A stretch of 41,353 nucleotides of DNA from Janthinobacterium aquaticum (GTDB lineage: Bacteria > Pseudomonadota > Gammaproteobacteria > Burkholderiales > Burkholderiaceae_D), in assembly GCF_009208565.1 (NCBI RefSeq), contig NZ_WFLK01000023.1, forward strand, positions 1 through 41,353, in the 5' to 3' direction. A model generated the notes under the pieces. The model had not been told where the DNA came from and did no database searches. It saw nothing but the letters and a program-made list of their open reading frames with translations. Of the stretch, positions 17,098 to 24,326 are shown one piece after another (the stretch's first letter is position 1; each line of letters begins with the position of its first letter). Both the position numbers and the translations under genes were made by a program.

Positions 17098-17165
17098 CTC
17101 AAGTTGTGACTTTTTGCGGCGTCTGTCGGCAGATTCCGGCAAAACTTGAGAGCATTTTTTTATTT
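17098..17165 (+). terminator. Plus-strand terminator-like hairpin upstream of the fliC1 promoter
   Basis: CTCAAGTT (17098-17105) pairs perfectly with AACTTGAG (17143-17150). Inside it TTGC/GCAA and GTCTG/CAGAT extend the structure, and on the plus strand it is followed by AGCA and a run of about eight T. No plus-strand gene precedes it. It may end an antisense or small RNA, or insulate the promoter. Confidence 0.4.
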
Positions 17166-17210
17166 CCTTGCGTTTAACATAGATGGTAGTAAAGTAATTT
17201 TTCAAGCGCA

Positions 17211-17254
17211 AAAATCCCCGGCGGTCATCGATCAGGGATCGATACCGGCCGGGG
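17211..17254 (-). terminator. Rho-independent terminator of fliC2
   Basis: CCCCGGC (17216-17222) and GCCGGGG (17248-17254) form the base of the stem, with a partly bulged GATCGAT-type inner stem. The minus-strand read-out ends in TTTTTG. It lies 28 nt after the fliC2 stop and shares its outer arms with the fliC1 terminator. Confidence 0.82.
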
Positions 17255-17282
17255 ATGAACTGGATGAATCGTGCCGCTGGTA

Positions 17283-18737
17283 TTAGCTGCCGCGCAGCAG
17301 CGACAGCACGCCGTTCGGCAAGGTATTGGCCTGGGCCAGCATGGCCGTGCCTGCCTGTTGCAGGATCTGACCGCGTGTCAGCTTGGCCGTTTCCGCGGCA
17401 AAGTCGGTGTCCTGGATGCGCGAGCGCGAAGCTGACAGGTTTTCCGAGGTCGATTGCAGGCTCGACACAGCCGTTTCAAAGCGCGACTGCAAGGCACCGA
17501 AGATCGCGCGCTGTCCGTTGACAGCCGCCAGGGCCGAATCGATCACCTTGAGCGCATCGTTGGAACCTTTGACGGTCGAGACGTCGATGGTCGATACCGA
17601 GCTGAGCTTGGCGCCGCCAGCCGTAACGGCGTTGGTGGTGGCGACGTTGCCGATCGAAAAGCCTTTATCCGAATTCATCGAAATATAGCCCATTGTGGTG
17701 GCCGAGCCGCCACTGGCGGCGACCGAGACGGTTGTGCCGACGGTGCCGGCGCTATTCATCGCGCCGGTGGTAATGGTGCTGCCGACAGCGGTGCTGTTAT
17801 TGGTCAGCGTGATATTGTTGCCCGCCGCATTGGTCAGGATCAGGCCGTCGTTCGTGCTGTTCAGCTTGGCCGTGACGCCAGTCGATGAGGAAACGTCGTT
17901 AAAGGCGCTGACAGCCGACGCCAGGCCAGAGGCGTTCAGGGAGGCGCCCACCGTGAAGGTGACGTTGGCTGCAGTGCCATTGTCCGACTTCACACCCAGC
18001 GAGTAGACGCCGTTGGCAACGAATGCAGCAGCCTGATCGGTCTTTGCCGATGCCGTGACGCCGGTTTTTTCGGAGGAACCGTTGATGGTCGACGCCAGCG
18101 TCTGTGCGGTATCGGTGGAATTGACCGTGATGGAGGACGTCTGCAGGCCCTGAATATCGAAGGTGCCACCGGTGTAAGCAGTGCCTGCGGTCGTGGTGGT
18201 TGGCGCCGTGGTGGCCACTTCGTTGTTGCCGTAGTTATTGGTACGGAAATTGGCGGTAGTAGCCTGGATGGTCTGGCCGGCGTTGGCGCCAACTTGGAAA
18301 GTGGCGGTGCCAAAGGTGCCATCGAGCAGTTTCAAGCCGTTAAATTCGGACGTTTGCGAAATGCGATCCGCTTCCGACAGCAGTTGGCCAACCTCAGCCT
18401 GGATTGCCTTGCGGTCGCCTGCCGAGTTGGTGGCGTTGGCCGACTGCACAGACAGCTCGCGTATCCGTTGCAAAATATCGCCCGTCGATTGCAGCGAGCC
18501 TTCGGCCGTTTGCAGCAGTGACACACCATCGTTGGCATTGCGGCGAGCCTGGTCGAGGCCGCGGATTTGCGAGGTGAAGCGCTCGGAAATAGCCAGACCT
18601 GCAGCGTCGTCTTTCGCGCTATTGATGCGCAGACCGGACGACAGGCGTTGCAGGGAGGTGGACAGTGCGGATTGGGAAGTGCTCAGATTGCGTTGCGAAT
18701 TGAGCGAAGCGATATTGGTATTGATAACTGCGGCCAT
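17283..18737 (-). CDS. fliC: Flagellin FliC (copy 2)
   Basis: 484 residues, the same length as copy 1 and nearly identical in the first about 170 and last about 90 residues; the middle differs at many positions (for example SSITVNSTDTAQTLAS against KTINVKTTDTAQSLAA). It ends NGVLSLLRGS, two residues beyond the copy 1 terminus. It is the first of the two flagellins in transcription direction, with its own sigma-28 promoter, two-hairpin leader and terminator. Whether both enter the same filament cannot be told from sequence. Confidence 0.97.
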   Translation of the reverse strand: MAAVINTNIASLNSQRNLSTSQSALSTSLQRLSSGLRINSAKDDAAGLAISERFTSQIRGLDQARRNANDGVSLLQTAEGSLQSTGDILQRIRELSVQSANATNSAGDRKAIQAEVGQLLSEADRISQTSEFNGLKLLDGTFGTATFQVGANAGQTIQATTANFRTNNYGNNEVATTAPTTTTAGTAYTGGTFDIQGLQTSSITVNSTDTAQTLASTINGSSEKTGVTASAKTDQAAAFVANGVYSLGVKSDNGTAANVTFTVGASLNASGLASAVSAFNDVSSSTGVTAKLNSTNDGLILTNAAGNNITLTNNSTAVGSTITTGAMNSAGTVGTTVSVAASGGSATTMGYISMNSDKGFSIGNVATTNAVTAGGAKLSSVSTIDVSTVKGSNDALKVIDSALAAVNGQRAIFGALQSRFETAVSSLQSTSENLSASRSRIQDTDFAAETAKLTRGQILQQAGTAMLAQANTLPNGVLSLLRGS

Positions 18738-18765
18738 GGTAATGCTCCCGGATAATCTGGGTTTT

Positions 18766-18810
18766 GGCTCTGTGCCTAGTTACCTTGGTCTGCCCCTTCG
18801 CTCTGGGGCA
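18766..18810 (-). promoter_or_regulatory. Structured 5' leader of fliC2 (two conserved hairpins)
   Basis: In the mRNA, GCCCC pairs with GGGGC around an 8-nt loop (18810-18793), then the shared GACCAAGGUAAC block, then GGC-N5-GCC (18776-18766). Compared with the fliC1 leader, the stems are conserved and the loop bases differ. The spacing to the ribosome site (GGGAG) is also similar. Confidence 0.5.
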
Positions 18811-18832
18811 CACAAACCGTAGTTGTAAAGAT

Positions 18833-18859
18833 TAACGGTGCCTGCTCAAAAAAGTTTAG
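18833..18859 (-). promoter_or_regulatory. Sigma-28 (FliA) promoter of fliC2
   Basis: TAAACTTT (18859-18852), an 11-nt spacer and ACCGTTAA (18840-18833) on the minus strand. The -35 box is identical to that of fliC1 and the -10 box differs at one base. Confidence 0.88.
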
Positions 18860-18907
18860 GGGTGGAAATGCACTTTTTTCGACTTTTCTCCTATGGGCGC
18901 TGTTCGC

Positions 18908-18934
18908 CGCTGCGCCTATACGGCAGCGTTTTTT
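18908..18934 (+). terminator. Plus-strand terminator-like hairpin upstream of the fliC2 promoter
   Basis: CGCTGC (18908-18913), a 9-nt loop and GCAGCG (18923-18928) are followed directly by TTTTTT, a textbook intrinsic terminator in the plus direction. No plus-strand gene lies upstream; on the minus strand there is no T run. Its position relative to the promoter mirrors the hairpin at 17098-17165. Confidence 0.55.
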
Positions 18935-18989
18935 AATACTTTATGGCAAAAATAAAAAAAATAACGGTTAAATCATGCTGTGAAAAAGC

Positions 18990-19015
18990 AAAAAAAAGCC
19001 CGCCGTAGGGCGGGC
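18990..19015 (-). terminator. Rho-independent terminator of the diguanylate cyclase gene
   Basis: GCCCGCC (18998-19004) pairs with GGCGGGC (19009-19015) around a 4-nt loop. On the minus strand it is followed by eight T (18997-18990). It lies 28 nt after the stop codon of the GGDEF gene and separates it from the flagellin genes. Confidence 0.88.
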
Positions 19016-19043
19016 AGGGCAGGTGACAGGGCGGGGGCACAGG

Positions 19044-20669
19044 TCAATCGGCGATCACCACGCGATTCTTGCCCGTCTGCTTGGCCTGGTACATGGCTCG
19101 GTCGGCACGCTTGACCAGTTCGCCCTGGTCTTCGTTGGGCAGGCGCAGGGCCACACCGGCAGAAAAGGTGATCAGTACCTTTTCATTATCGTGCAGGAAG
19201 AAATGGCGGGTCAGTTCGCGCTGCAGGCGCGTCATGGTGGCCGCCGCCGCCTCGACCGTGGTTTCCGGCAGCAGTATCAGGAACTCCTCGCCGCCAAAAC
19301 GCGCAATCACGTCCATCGAGCGCAGCGTTTCCTTGACGATCTTGACCAGGTGTTTCAGCGCGGCATCGCCAGCCTGGTGGCCATAGGTATCGTTCAGGCG
19401 CTTGAAGTCGTCCAGGTCGAGCATGGCGATGCACAGCGGGGTGCCGCGGCGGTCCGAGCGCGCCGTTTCGCGTTCGAACACATCGTCCAGGCCACGGCGA
19501 TTCAGGCTGCCGGTCAGCTGGTCTTCGCGCACCAGTTCGCTCAAATGCTGCAATTTCGCTTCCAGCGTATGGATGCGCTGTTCAGCGTCCTGCACTTCCT
19601 GGCGCGCCAGCACCATCTTGTCGCGCGCGCGCAGCGCCTCGGTCTGCACCATGCGTGTTTCGCGCAGCACTTCGTCGAGCACCACGTTCAGTTCGCTGAT
19701 ATTTTCTGCCTGGCTGATCTTGTCGGAGTAGCCGCCGATCTTTTCATGGAAGTCGCCGGTGCTGGCCGCCACCTGGCCCAGGCGGTCGATAAAGGTCATC
19801 ATCATGTTCTTGACGGTCACCTTGACGTCGGTCAGGCTGTGCTTGAGCTGGCTTTGCTTGTAGATGACTTCCTTCAGACTGCGCGTGGCGTCTTCCAGCG
19901 CGCGCTGGTCAAGCGGGCCGGCAATCAGGTTCTGCACCGCATCGACCTGGCCGCGCAGCCAGCTGTCGTCGTCGAGCAGCTGGCTGACGTTGTCGAGCAG
20001 CAGCTTGAACAGGCGCAGCAGCAACTCCTGCTGTTCGGCCGTATCGCCGCTTTTCAGTTCGATCTGGTAACACAATTGTTTCAGGCGCACGGCCGCATCG
20101 TTGAGCGCCTCTTCCGTATGGGCCTGCTTGATGGCCGCACCCAGCGATTCGGCTTCCTCCACCAGGGCAGGCGTGCCGGTCAGCAAGGTTGCCACCGCAA
20201 AGCCCAGCGTGCGGCTCAGCAATTCACGCAGGGTGCGTGTCTGTTCGCCGTCCGGCAGCGGTGGCAATTCGATGTCGCCGCCTTTCTTCAGCTGTTTTTT
20301 CTCGGCCAGTTGCGCCAGCGTGCGCGCGTAGCTGTCCCAGTCGCGCGCCTTGACGGCACGCTGGAAGCGGCGTCCGAAGTCAGCCAGTTCGCCGCCGGCT
20401 TCGCTCATTTTGGCGGCAAACTGGCTCAGGACGTTTTCTGCGCCCGGGTCGACCGGTGCGCTGGCGGCCAGCACCGCAGCCGGCGCGTCGGCAGCGCCGT
20501 CCGGCGCTTCGCTGATGCCGGCGATTTCATTATAGATTTCGCGATAGGCATTGGGCGTGGGCGCAATGCGGCGCGCGGCCAGGCGGCGAAACGCTTCGCG
20601 CGCGATATCGGCCGGATTGTTCGGCGTACCGGTGCTGCTGGCGGACGGTGAGGGCGGTTTGCTGGACAT
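19044..20669 (-). CDS. Diguanylate cyclase with GGDEF domain and long N-terminal region
   Basis: 541 residues. The C-terminal GGDEF domain (about 375-540) has the active-site motif GGEEF (459-463). An RxxD inhibitory site (RSMD, 450-453) stands at the usual distance, so it should make c-di-GMP and be product-inhibited. The N-terminal region (about 20-330) is mostly helical with no transmembrane segment and no sensory fold I recognise. A coiled coil (LNVVLDEVLRETRMVQTEALRARDKMVLARQEVQDAEQRIHTLEAKLQHL) leads into the catalytic domain. It lies next to the flagellin genes and has its own promoter and terminator. Confidence 0.92.
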   Translation of the reverse strand: MSSKPPSPSASSTGTPNNPADIAREAFRRLAARRIAPTPNAYREIYNEIAGISEAPDGAADAPAAVLAASAPVDPGAENVLSQFAAKMSEAGGELADFGRRFQRAVKARDWDSYARTLAQLAEKKQLKKGGDIELPPLPDGEQTRTLRELLSRTLGFAVATLLTGTPALVEEAESLGAAIKQAHTEEALNDAAVRLKQLCYQIELKSGDTAEQQELLLRLFKLLLDNVSQLLDDDSWLRGQVDAVQNLIAGPLDQRALEDATRSLKEVIYKQSQLKHSLTDVKVTVKNMMMTFIDRLGQVAASTGDFHEKIGGYSDKISQAENISELNVVLDEVLRETRMVQTEALRARDKMVLARQEVQDAEQRIHTLEAKLQHLSELVREDQLTGSLNRRGLDDVFERETARSDRRGTPLCIAMLDLDDFKRLNDTYGHQAGDAALKHLVKIVKETLRSMDVIARFGGEEFLILLPETTVEAAAATMTRLQRELTRHFFLHDNEKVLITFSAGVALRLPNEDQGELVKRADRAMYQAKQTGKNRVVIAD

Positions 20670-20699
20670 GTAGGCACGGCCTTTTTTAGATATTTGCTA

Positions 20700-20727
20700 A
20701 TTATCCCCATGATATGCGAGTTGGCAA
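20700..20727 (-). promoter_or_regulatory. Sigma-70-type promoter of the diguanylate cyclase gene
   Basis: TTGCCA (20727-20722), 16 nt and GATAAT (20705-20700) on the minus strand, about 30 nt before the ATG. It implies that the cyclase gene can be expressed apart from the upstream response-regulator operon. Confidence 0.55.
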
Positions 20728-20798
20728 AGCACTTATACTTCGAGAAGCAAGGATAAGCTCGCCTATTTCACAGGATACGGCGGCATGGTCTGGGCCGG

Positions 20799-21446
20799 CT
20801 ATTGCACCAACTGGTTGCGGATTGCATAGTGCGTGAGCTCGGCACTATTTTTTAACTTCATTTTCAGCAGCAGCCGCGCGCGGTACTCGCTGACGGTCTT
20901 GACGGACAGCTTGAGTTCCTCGGCAATCGCGCCCACCGTTTTTCCGGAAGCAATCATCACCAGCGTCTGGTATTCGCGATCCGACAATGTTTCATGCAGT
21001 GCCGTCTCATGGCTTTCGCCCACCGTATTGGCAAGTTCCTGCGCCAGCGAGGCACTGATGTACTTGAGGCCCTCGGCCACCTGGCGGATGGCGATGACCA
21101 GTTCGTGCGGTGCACTCTGCTTGGTCAGGTAGCCGGCCGCGCCCGCCTTGAGCGAGCGGATCGCGTATTCGTCTTCGCGGTGCATCGACAGCATCAGCAC
21201 GGCCAGTTCCGGCTTTTCCTTCTTGATCTGCTTGAGCACGTCGATGCCGCTGCGGTCGGGCAGCGAGATATCGAGCAGCATGACCTTGCATTTCGAAGCA
21301 CGGAACAGCTTGATCGCATCGTGCGCGTTTTCCGCCTCGCCAGCCACCACGATGTCGCGCGTGTCGGCCAGGATCTGTTTCAAGCCTTCGCGCACGATCG
21401 CATGGTCGTCGGCGATAAATACGCGGATGGGGGCTTTTTCTTTCAT
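20799..21446 (-). CDS. NarL/FixJ-family response regulator (LuxR-type DNA-binding domain)
   Basis: 215 residues. The receiver domain (1-125) has the acidic pocket DD (13-14), phospho-acceptor Asp59 in VMLLDISLP and the conserved Lys in GYLTKQSAP. The C-terminal LuxR helix-turn-helix (about 150-210) reads LSDREYQTLVMIASGKTVGAIAEELKLSVKTVSEYRARLLLKM. The gene follows the histidine kinase by 25 nt, making a cognate pair likely. The target genes are unknown; the adjacent diguanylate cyclase is a natural candidate but no binding site is evident. Confidence 0.95.
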   Translation of the reverse strand: MKEKAPIRVFIADDHAIVREGLKQILADTRDIVVAGEAENAHDAIKLFRASKCKVMLLDISLPDRSGIDVLKQIKKEKPELAVLMLSMHREDEYAIRSLKAGAAGYLTKQSAPHELVIAIRQVAEGLKYISASLAQELANTVGESHETALHETLSDREYQTLVMIASGKTVGAIAEELKLSVKTVSEYRARLLLKMKLKNSAELTHYAIRNQLVQ

Positions 21447-21471
21447 GACTGCATGATTTCTTATCTGTGGC

Positions 21472-22962
21472 CTACGCGAGGCCGGGTCCGTCCTGATCTG
21501 TCTGAGGCGCTATTATCGCCGCTGGCGCCGTTGTCAGTCGGATTTTTATGGTCAGGTTGGTGCCGCCGCCCGGTGCGTCGGCCAGGCTGAGGCTGCCGCC
21601 GAGCGCGCTGGCGCGTTCGATCATGCCACGGATGCCAAACGATTGCGGCTTGGCGCGGTCGCTTTGCCGTATGCCCACGCCGTTGTCCTCGATCGACAAA
21701 CGCAGCTGCTGGCGCTGCAGGGCCAGGCTGACCGTTACCTGGCTGGCACGCGCATGCTTGGCGATATTGGTCAGCGCTTCCTGGGCTATGCGAAACACGC
21801 TGGTGGCCTGGTCGGGATCGAGCGCAATATCCTTGTGGCTGCAGCGAAAGTGTCCGTCGATACCGGCCTGTCGCGCAAATTCGCGCACCTGCCAGTCGAG
21901 CGCGGCCACGATGCCCAAGTCGAGCATGGAAGGACGCAGGTCGAGCGAGATGCGGTGCACGGCGTCGATGCTGCGGTCGACCAGGGCATCGACGTAGGCG
22001 GCCTTTTCCTGCAACTGCGGCAGTTCCGGCGGCAGGCGGCTGCCCAGCATGGCCAGCGCCATCTTGATGGCGGTCAGGTTGCCACCCAGGTCGTCGTGCA
22101 GTTCGCGTGCCAGGCGCATGCGTTCCTGCTCCTTGACCTTGTCGATATGCGCCGTCAGTTCGGCCAGCCGCGCGCGCGACTGGCGCACCTCGATTTGTTC
22201 GAGCCGGCTTTCGGTGATATTGGTCATGATGCCTTCCCACTGCAGCGCGCCGCCTGGCAGCATGCGCGGCGTCGAGCGCAGATTGATCCATTTGACATCT
22301 TTCCAGGCATCCACCCAGATGCGGCCTTCCCAGTTCCAGCTCCACAGCGCGGTTTTGGAGGCCTGCATCGAAGCCAGGTAAGCGGCGCGGTCTTCCGGCA
22401 AGATCAGTTCAAGAAACAGTTCCGGGTTGGCCCGCAGCTGCGCCGGGCTCAGGCCCAACAGCGCCTGGCAGCCGTCGCTCAGGTAAGGAAAATCGGTGCG
22501 CCCGTCCGCCTGCAGGCAGAACTGGTACACCAGCCCCGGCGTGGCCGACACGATCGCGTTAAAGCGCGACTGTACCTGTTCCAGCGCGGCCGCCGTGGCC
22601 TGCGGCGTGCGCCAGTCTTCCCCTTGGGCCAGCAGTAGCGTGCGGCCGCGGCAGCTGGTGTGCGACAGGGACAGCGTCAGCGAATACTGGCTGGCGTCGC
22701 GGCGGCGCGGCAGCAGGTGCACGCTGGCCTGCGCGCCGGCCGCGTCGTCCAGCGCCGCCAGCTGTGCCAGCAACTGATCCGTGGCCAGCTGCGGCGCCAG
22801 GTCCGGCAGGCGCCACTGCTGCAGTTCGGCCAGGCTGTAGCCGAGGTTGTCGCGCGCCGCCGCGTTGGCGTCGAGCAGCTGCAGGCTGGCGCGATCGAAC
22901 AGATAAACTTCGGCGGCAGCGTGCTGCAGGGCAGGTGACAGGTGCATGGCGGTCCCGTTCAT
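21472..22962 (-). CDS. Double-PAS sensor histidine kinase (HisKA_3 / NarX-UhpB type), soluble
   Basis: 496 residues from the ATG at 22962, which overlaps the stop of the upstream membrane-protein gene (ATGA). A weak PAS-like domain lies at about 10-115 and a second PAS with PAC end (WNWEGRIWVDAWKDVKWINLRSTPRMLPGG) at about 130-260. The dimerisation and phospho-acceptor domain is RELHDDLGGNLTAIK with His289. The ATPase domain shows DNGVGI and GGGTNLTI. No transmembrane helix is visible, so the kinase appears cytoplasmic. The same reading frame runs on far upstream, but that part is antisense to greB and is excluded. Confidence 0.93.
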   Translation of the reverse strand: MNGTAMHLSPALQHAAAEVYLFDRASLQLLDANAAARDNLGYSLAELQQWRLPDLAPQLATDQLLAQLAALDDAAGAQASVHLLPRRRDASQYSLTLSLSHTSCRGRTLLLAQGEDWRTPQATAAALEQVQSRFNAIVSATPGLVYQFCLQADGRTDFPYLSDGCQALLGLSPAQLRANPELFLELILPEDRAAYLASMQASKTALWSWNWEGRIWVDAWKDVKWINLRSTPRMLPGGALQWEGIMTNITESRLEQIEVRQSRARLAELTAHIDKVKEQERMRLARELHDDLGGNLTAIKMALAMLGSRLPPELPQLQEKAAYVDALVDRSIDAVHRISLDLRPSMLDLGIVAALDWQVREFARQAGIDGHFRCSHKDIALDPDQATSVFRIAQEALTNIAKHARASQVTVSLALQRQQLRLSIEDNGVGIRQSDRAKPQSFGIRGMIERASALGGSLSLADAPGGGTNLTIKIRLTTAPAAIIAPQTDQDGPGLA

Positions 22963-23555
22963 CAGCGGCGTGCGCGCCAGAAGGCGGTAAAGCGGCGCAG
23001 GATACGCGTCGAGCGGGTGTTGTGGCGACCGGGCGCCTGCATGCCGGCGCGCAGGCGGCGCCACCAGTTGCGGCGCGCGCGGCCCAGCAGGCTGGAGAAG
23101 CGGCTGACGCGGCGCCATGGATGGGTGGCGCGCAGGCGGGCGATCCAGCGGTCCTTGGTTTCCATAAACAGACCATGCCAGCGGGCAAACCAGGGCAGCG
23201 TCAGCAGGGCAGGGCGGGTCAGGCTGTACAGACGCGCCACGGCAGCGGCGCCGCCCAGCTTGGCAGCAATAATCACGCCGATGCCGGAAAAAGCATGGCC
23301 GCGCGCAATGGCCAGCAGGGCCAGCAGCTTGACCGGAAACAGCAGCACGGCCGGCAGCACGAACAGCGCCAGCGCCCAGTACGGCGGCAGGCGCACGATC
23401 TTCGCTTCCAGCGCATGCAGCGGCGGAAACTGTGCAACGGTCTGCATGATGCGTGCGCCGGTCGCCCACAGCCATTCCTCGATCAGCAGGAAAATGGCGG
23501 CCAGGTAGACCAGCGGCGCAAACAGCCAGCGCCGGTTTCTGTATTTTTTTTTCAT
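22962..23555 (-). CDS. Small two-helix membrane protein of unknown function
   Basis: 197 residues from the ATG at 23555, with GGAG five bases upstream; an earlier in-frame start lacks a ribosome site. Two hydrophobic segments are visible (LFAPLVYLAAIFLLIEEWLW, about 12-31, and WALALFVLPAVLLFPVKLLALLAIA, about 61-85). The C-terminal half is strongly basic with many Arg and Trp residues, probably cytoplasmic. I do not recognise the family. It overlaps the histidine kinase gene by 4 nt, so the pair is probably translationally coupled; it could anchor or inform the soluble kinase, which is inference. Confidence 0.8.
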   Translation of the reverse strand: MKKKYRNRRWLFAPLVYLAAIFLLIEEWLWATGARIMQTVAQFPPLHALEAKIVRLPPYWALALFVLPAVLLFPVKLLALLAIARGHAFSGIGVIIAAKLGGAAAVARLYSLTRPALLTLPWFARWHGLFMETKDRWIARLRATHPWRRVSRFSSLLGRARRNWWRRLRAGMQAPGRHNTRSTRILRRFTAFWRARR

Positions 23556-23646
23556 CCGTCTCCACTTGGCGCCCTTGTTGGCCGCCCTCGCCCGATGATA
23601 CGTCAAAAAAGCCGGTGCGCGCGCCGTTCACAAGGCCAGTCGCAGC

Positions 23647-23652
23647 TACAAT
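23647..23652 (+). promoter_or_regulatory. -10 element directly upstream of greB (possible leaderless mRNA)
   Basis: TACAAT lies only six bases before the greB ATG, so a transcript started from it would begin at or next to the start codon. No Shine-Dalgarno sequence precedes the ATG. A partial -35 (TTCACA) is present but only 14 nt upstream. Confidence 0.35.
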
Positions 23653-23658
23653 AGCCGC

Positions 23659-24231
23659 ATGAATAAAGCATTTGTAAAAGAGTCCGACCAGGACGACGAT
23701 GAAGAGGCGCAAGCGCTGGCGCTGGCCATCCCTGCGGGCGCCAAGAATTACATTACGCCCGCCGGCTATCAGCGCATCAAGGATGAATTGCTGCAGCTGA
23801 TCGATGTTGATCGTCCGGAAGTGGTCAGGATCGTCCATTGGGCCGCGTCCAACGGCGACCGCTCGGAAAATGGCGATTATATCTACGGCAAGCGCCGTCT
23901 GCGCGAGATCGACCGCCGCATCCGTTTTCTGACCAAGCGCATGGACCTGGCCGCCATTGTCGACCCCAGTGTGCACCATGGCAACGACCAGGTCTTCTTT
24001 GGCGCCACCGTCACCTACCAGACCAGCGACGGCGAGGAGCACACCATCACCATCGTCGGCATCGACGAGTTCGACCCGCTAAACGGCAAGATCAGCTGGG
24101 TCTCGCCGATGGCGCGCGCCATCACCAAGGCGCGCGAGGGCGATGTGGTGATGTTGAATACCCCGCAGGGCGTGCAGGAGCTGGAGTTGCTGGAGGTAAG
24201 CTACCCCGCGCCCGGGGATGGAGCGGGGTAG
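23659..24231 (+). CDS. greB: GreB, transcript cleavage / elongation factor
   Basis: 190 residues. An acidic N-terminal extension (about 1-20) precedes the Gre coiled coil: ITPAGYQRIKDELLQLIDVDRPEVVRIVHWAASNGDRSENGDYIYGKRRLREIDRRIRFL. The NGDRSENGDY tip carries the acidic residues that enter the polymerase secondary channel. The YGKRRLREIDRRIRFL wording marks GreB rather than GreA. The C-terminal FKBP-like domain follows. Its TAG stop codon is the second to fourth base of a REP-like repeat (24228). It converges on spoT, a neighbour in many betaproteobacteria. Confidence 0.96.
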   Translation: MNKAFVKESDQDDDEEAQALALAIPAGAKNYITPAGYQRIKDELLQLIDVDRPEVVRIVHWAASNGDRSENGDYIYGKRRLREIDRRIRFLTKRMDLAAIVDPSVHHGNDQVFFGATVTYQTSDGEEHTITIVGIDEFDPLNGKISWVSPMARAITKAREGDVVMLNTPQGVQELELLEVSYPAPGDGAG

Positions 24232-24323
24232 GTCGGATTAGGCCCTTCGGGCCGTAATCCGACAATACCGCTGACGCCAACAACGTTGTCGGATTACGCC
24301 GCTACGCGCCTAATCCGACCTAC
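24228..24323. repeat. REP-like inverted repeat pair 1 (greB-spoT boundary)
   Basis: Copy a (24228-24265) runs GTAGGTCGGATTA, GGCCCTTCGGGCC, GTAATCCGACAA. Copy b (24286-24323) is the inverse form ending TAATCCGACCTAC. Each copy is itself a hairpin and the two face each other. It fills the space between the convergent greB and spoT genes, beginning inside the greB stop and ending 3 nt from the spoT stop, and could act as a two-way terminator. Confidence 0.85.
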
Positions 24324-24326
24324 GGT

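Noticed and set aside
19044..23555. Possible phage-defence or signalling island
   Set aside because: The genes are ordinary two-component and GGDEF types with host-like composition; no nuclease, toxin or reverse transcriptase is present.
22963..24042. Upstream extension of the histidine kinase reading frame
   Set aside because: The frame stays open but covers the membrane-protein gene out of frame and is antisense to greB. The ATG at 22962 overlapping the previous stop is the natural start.
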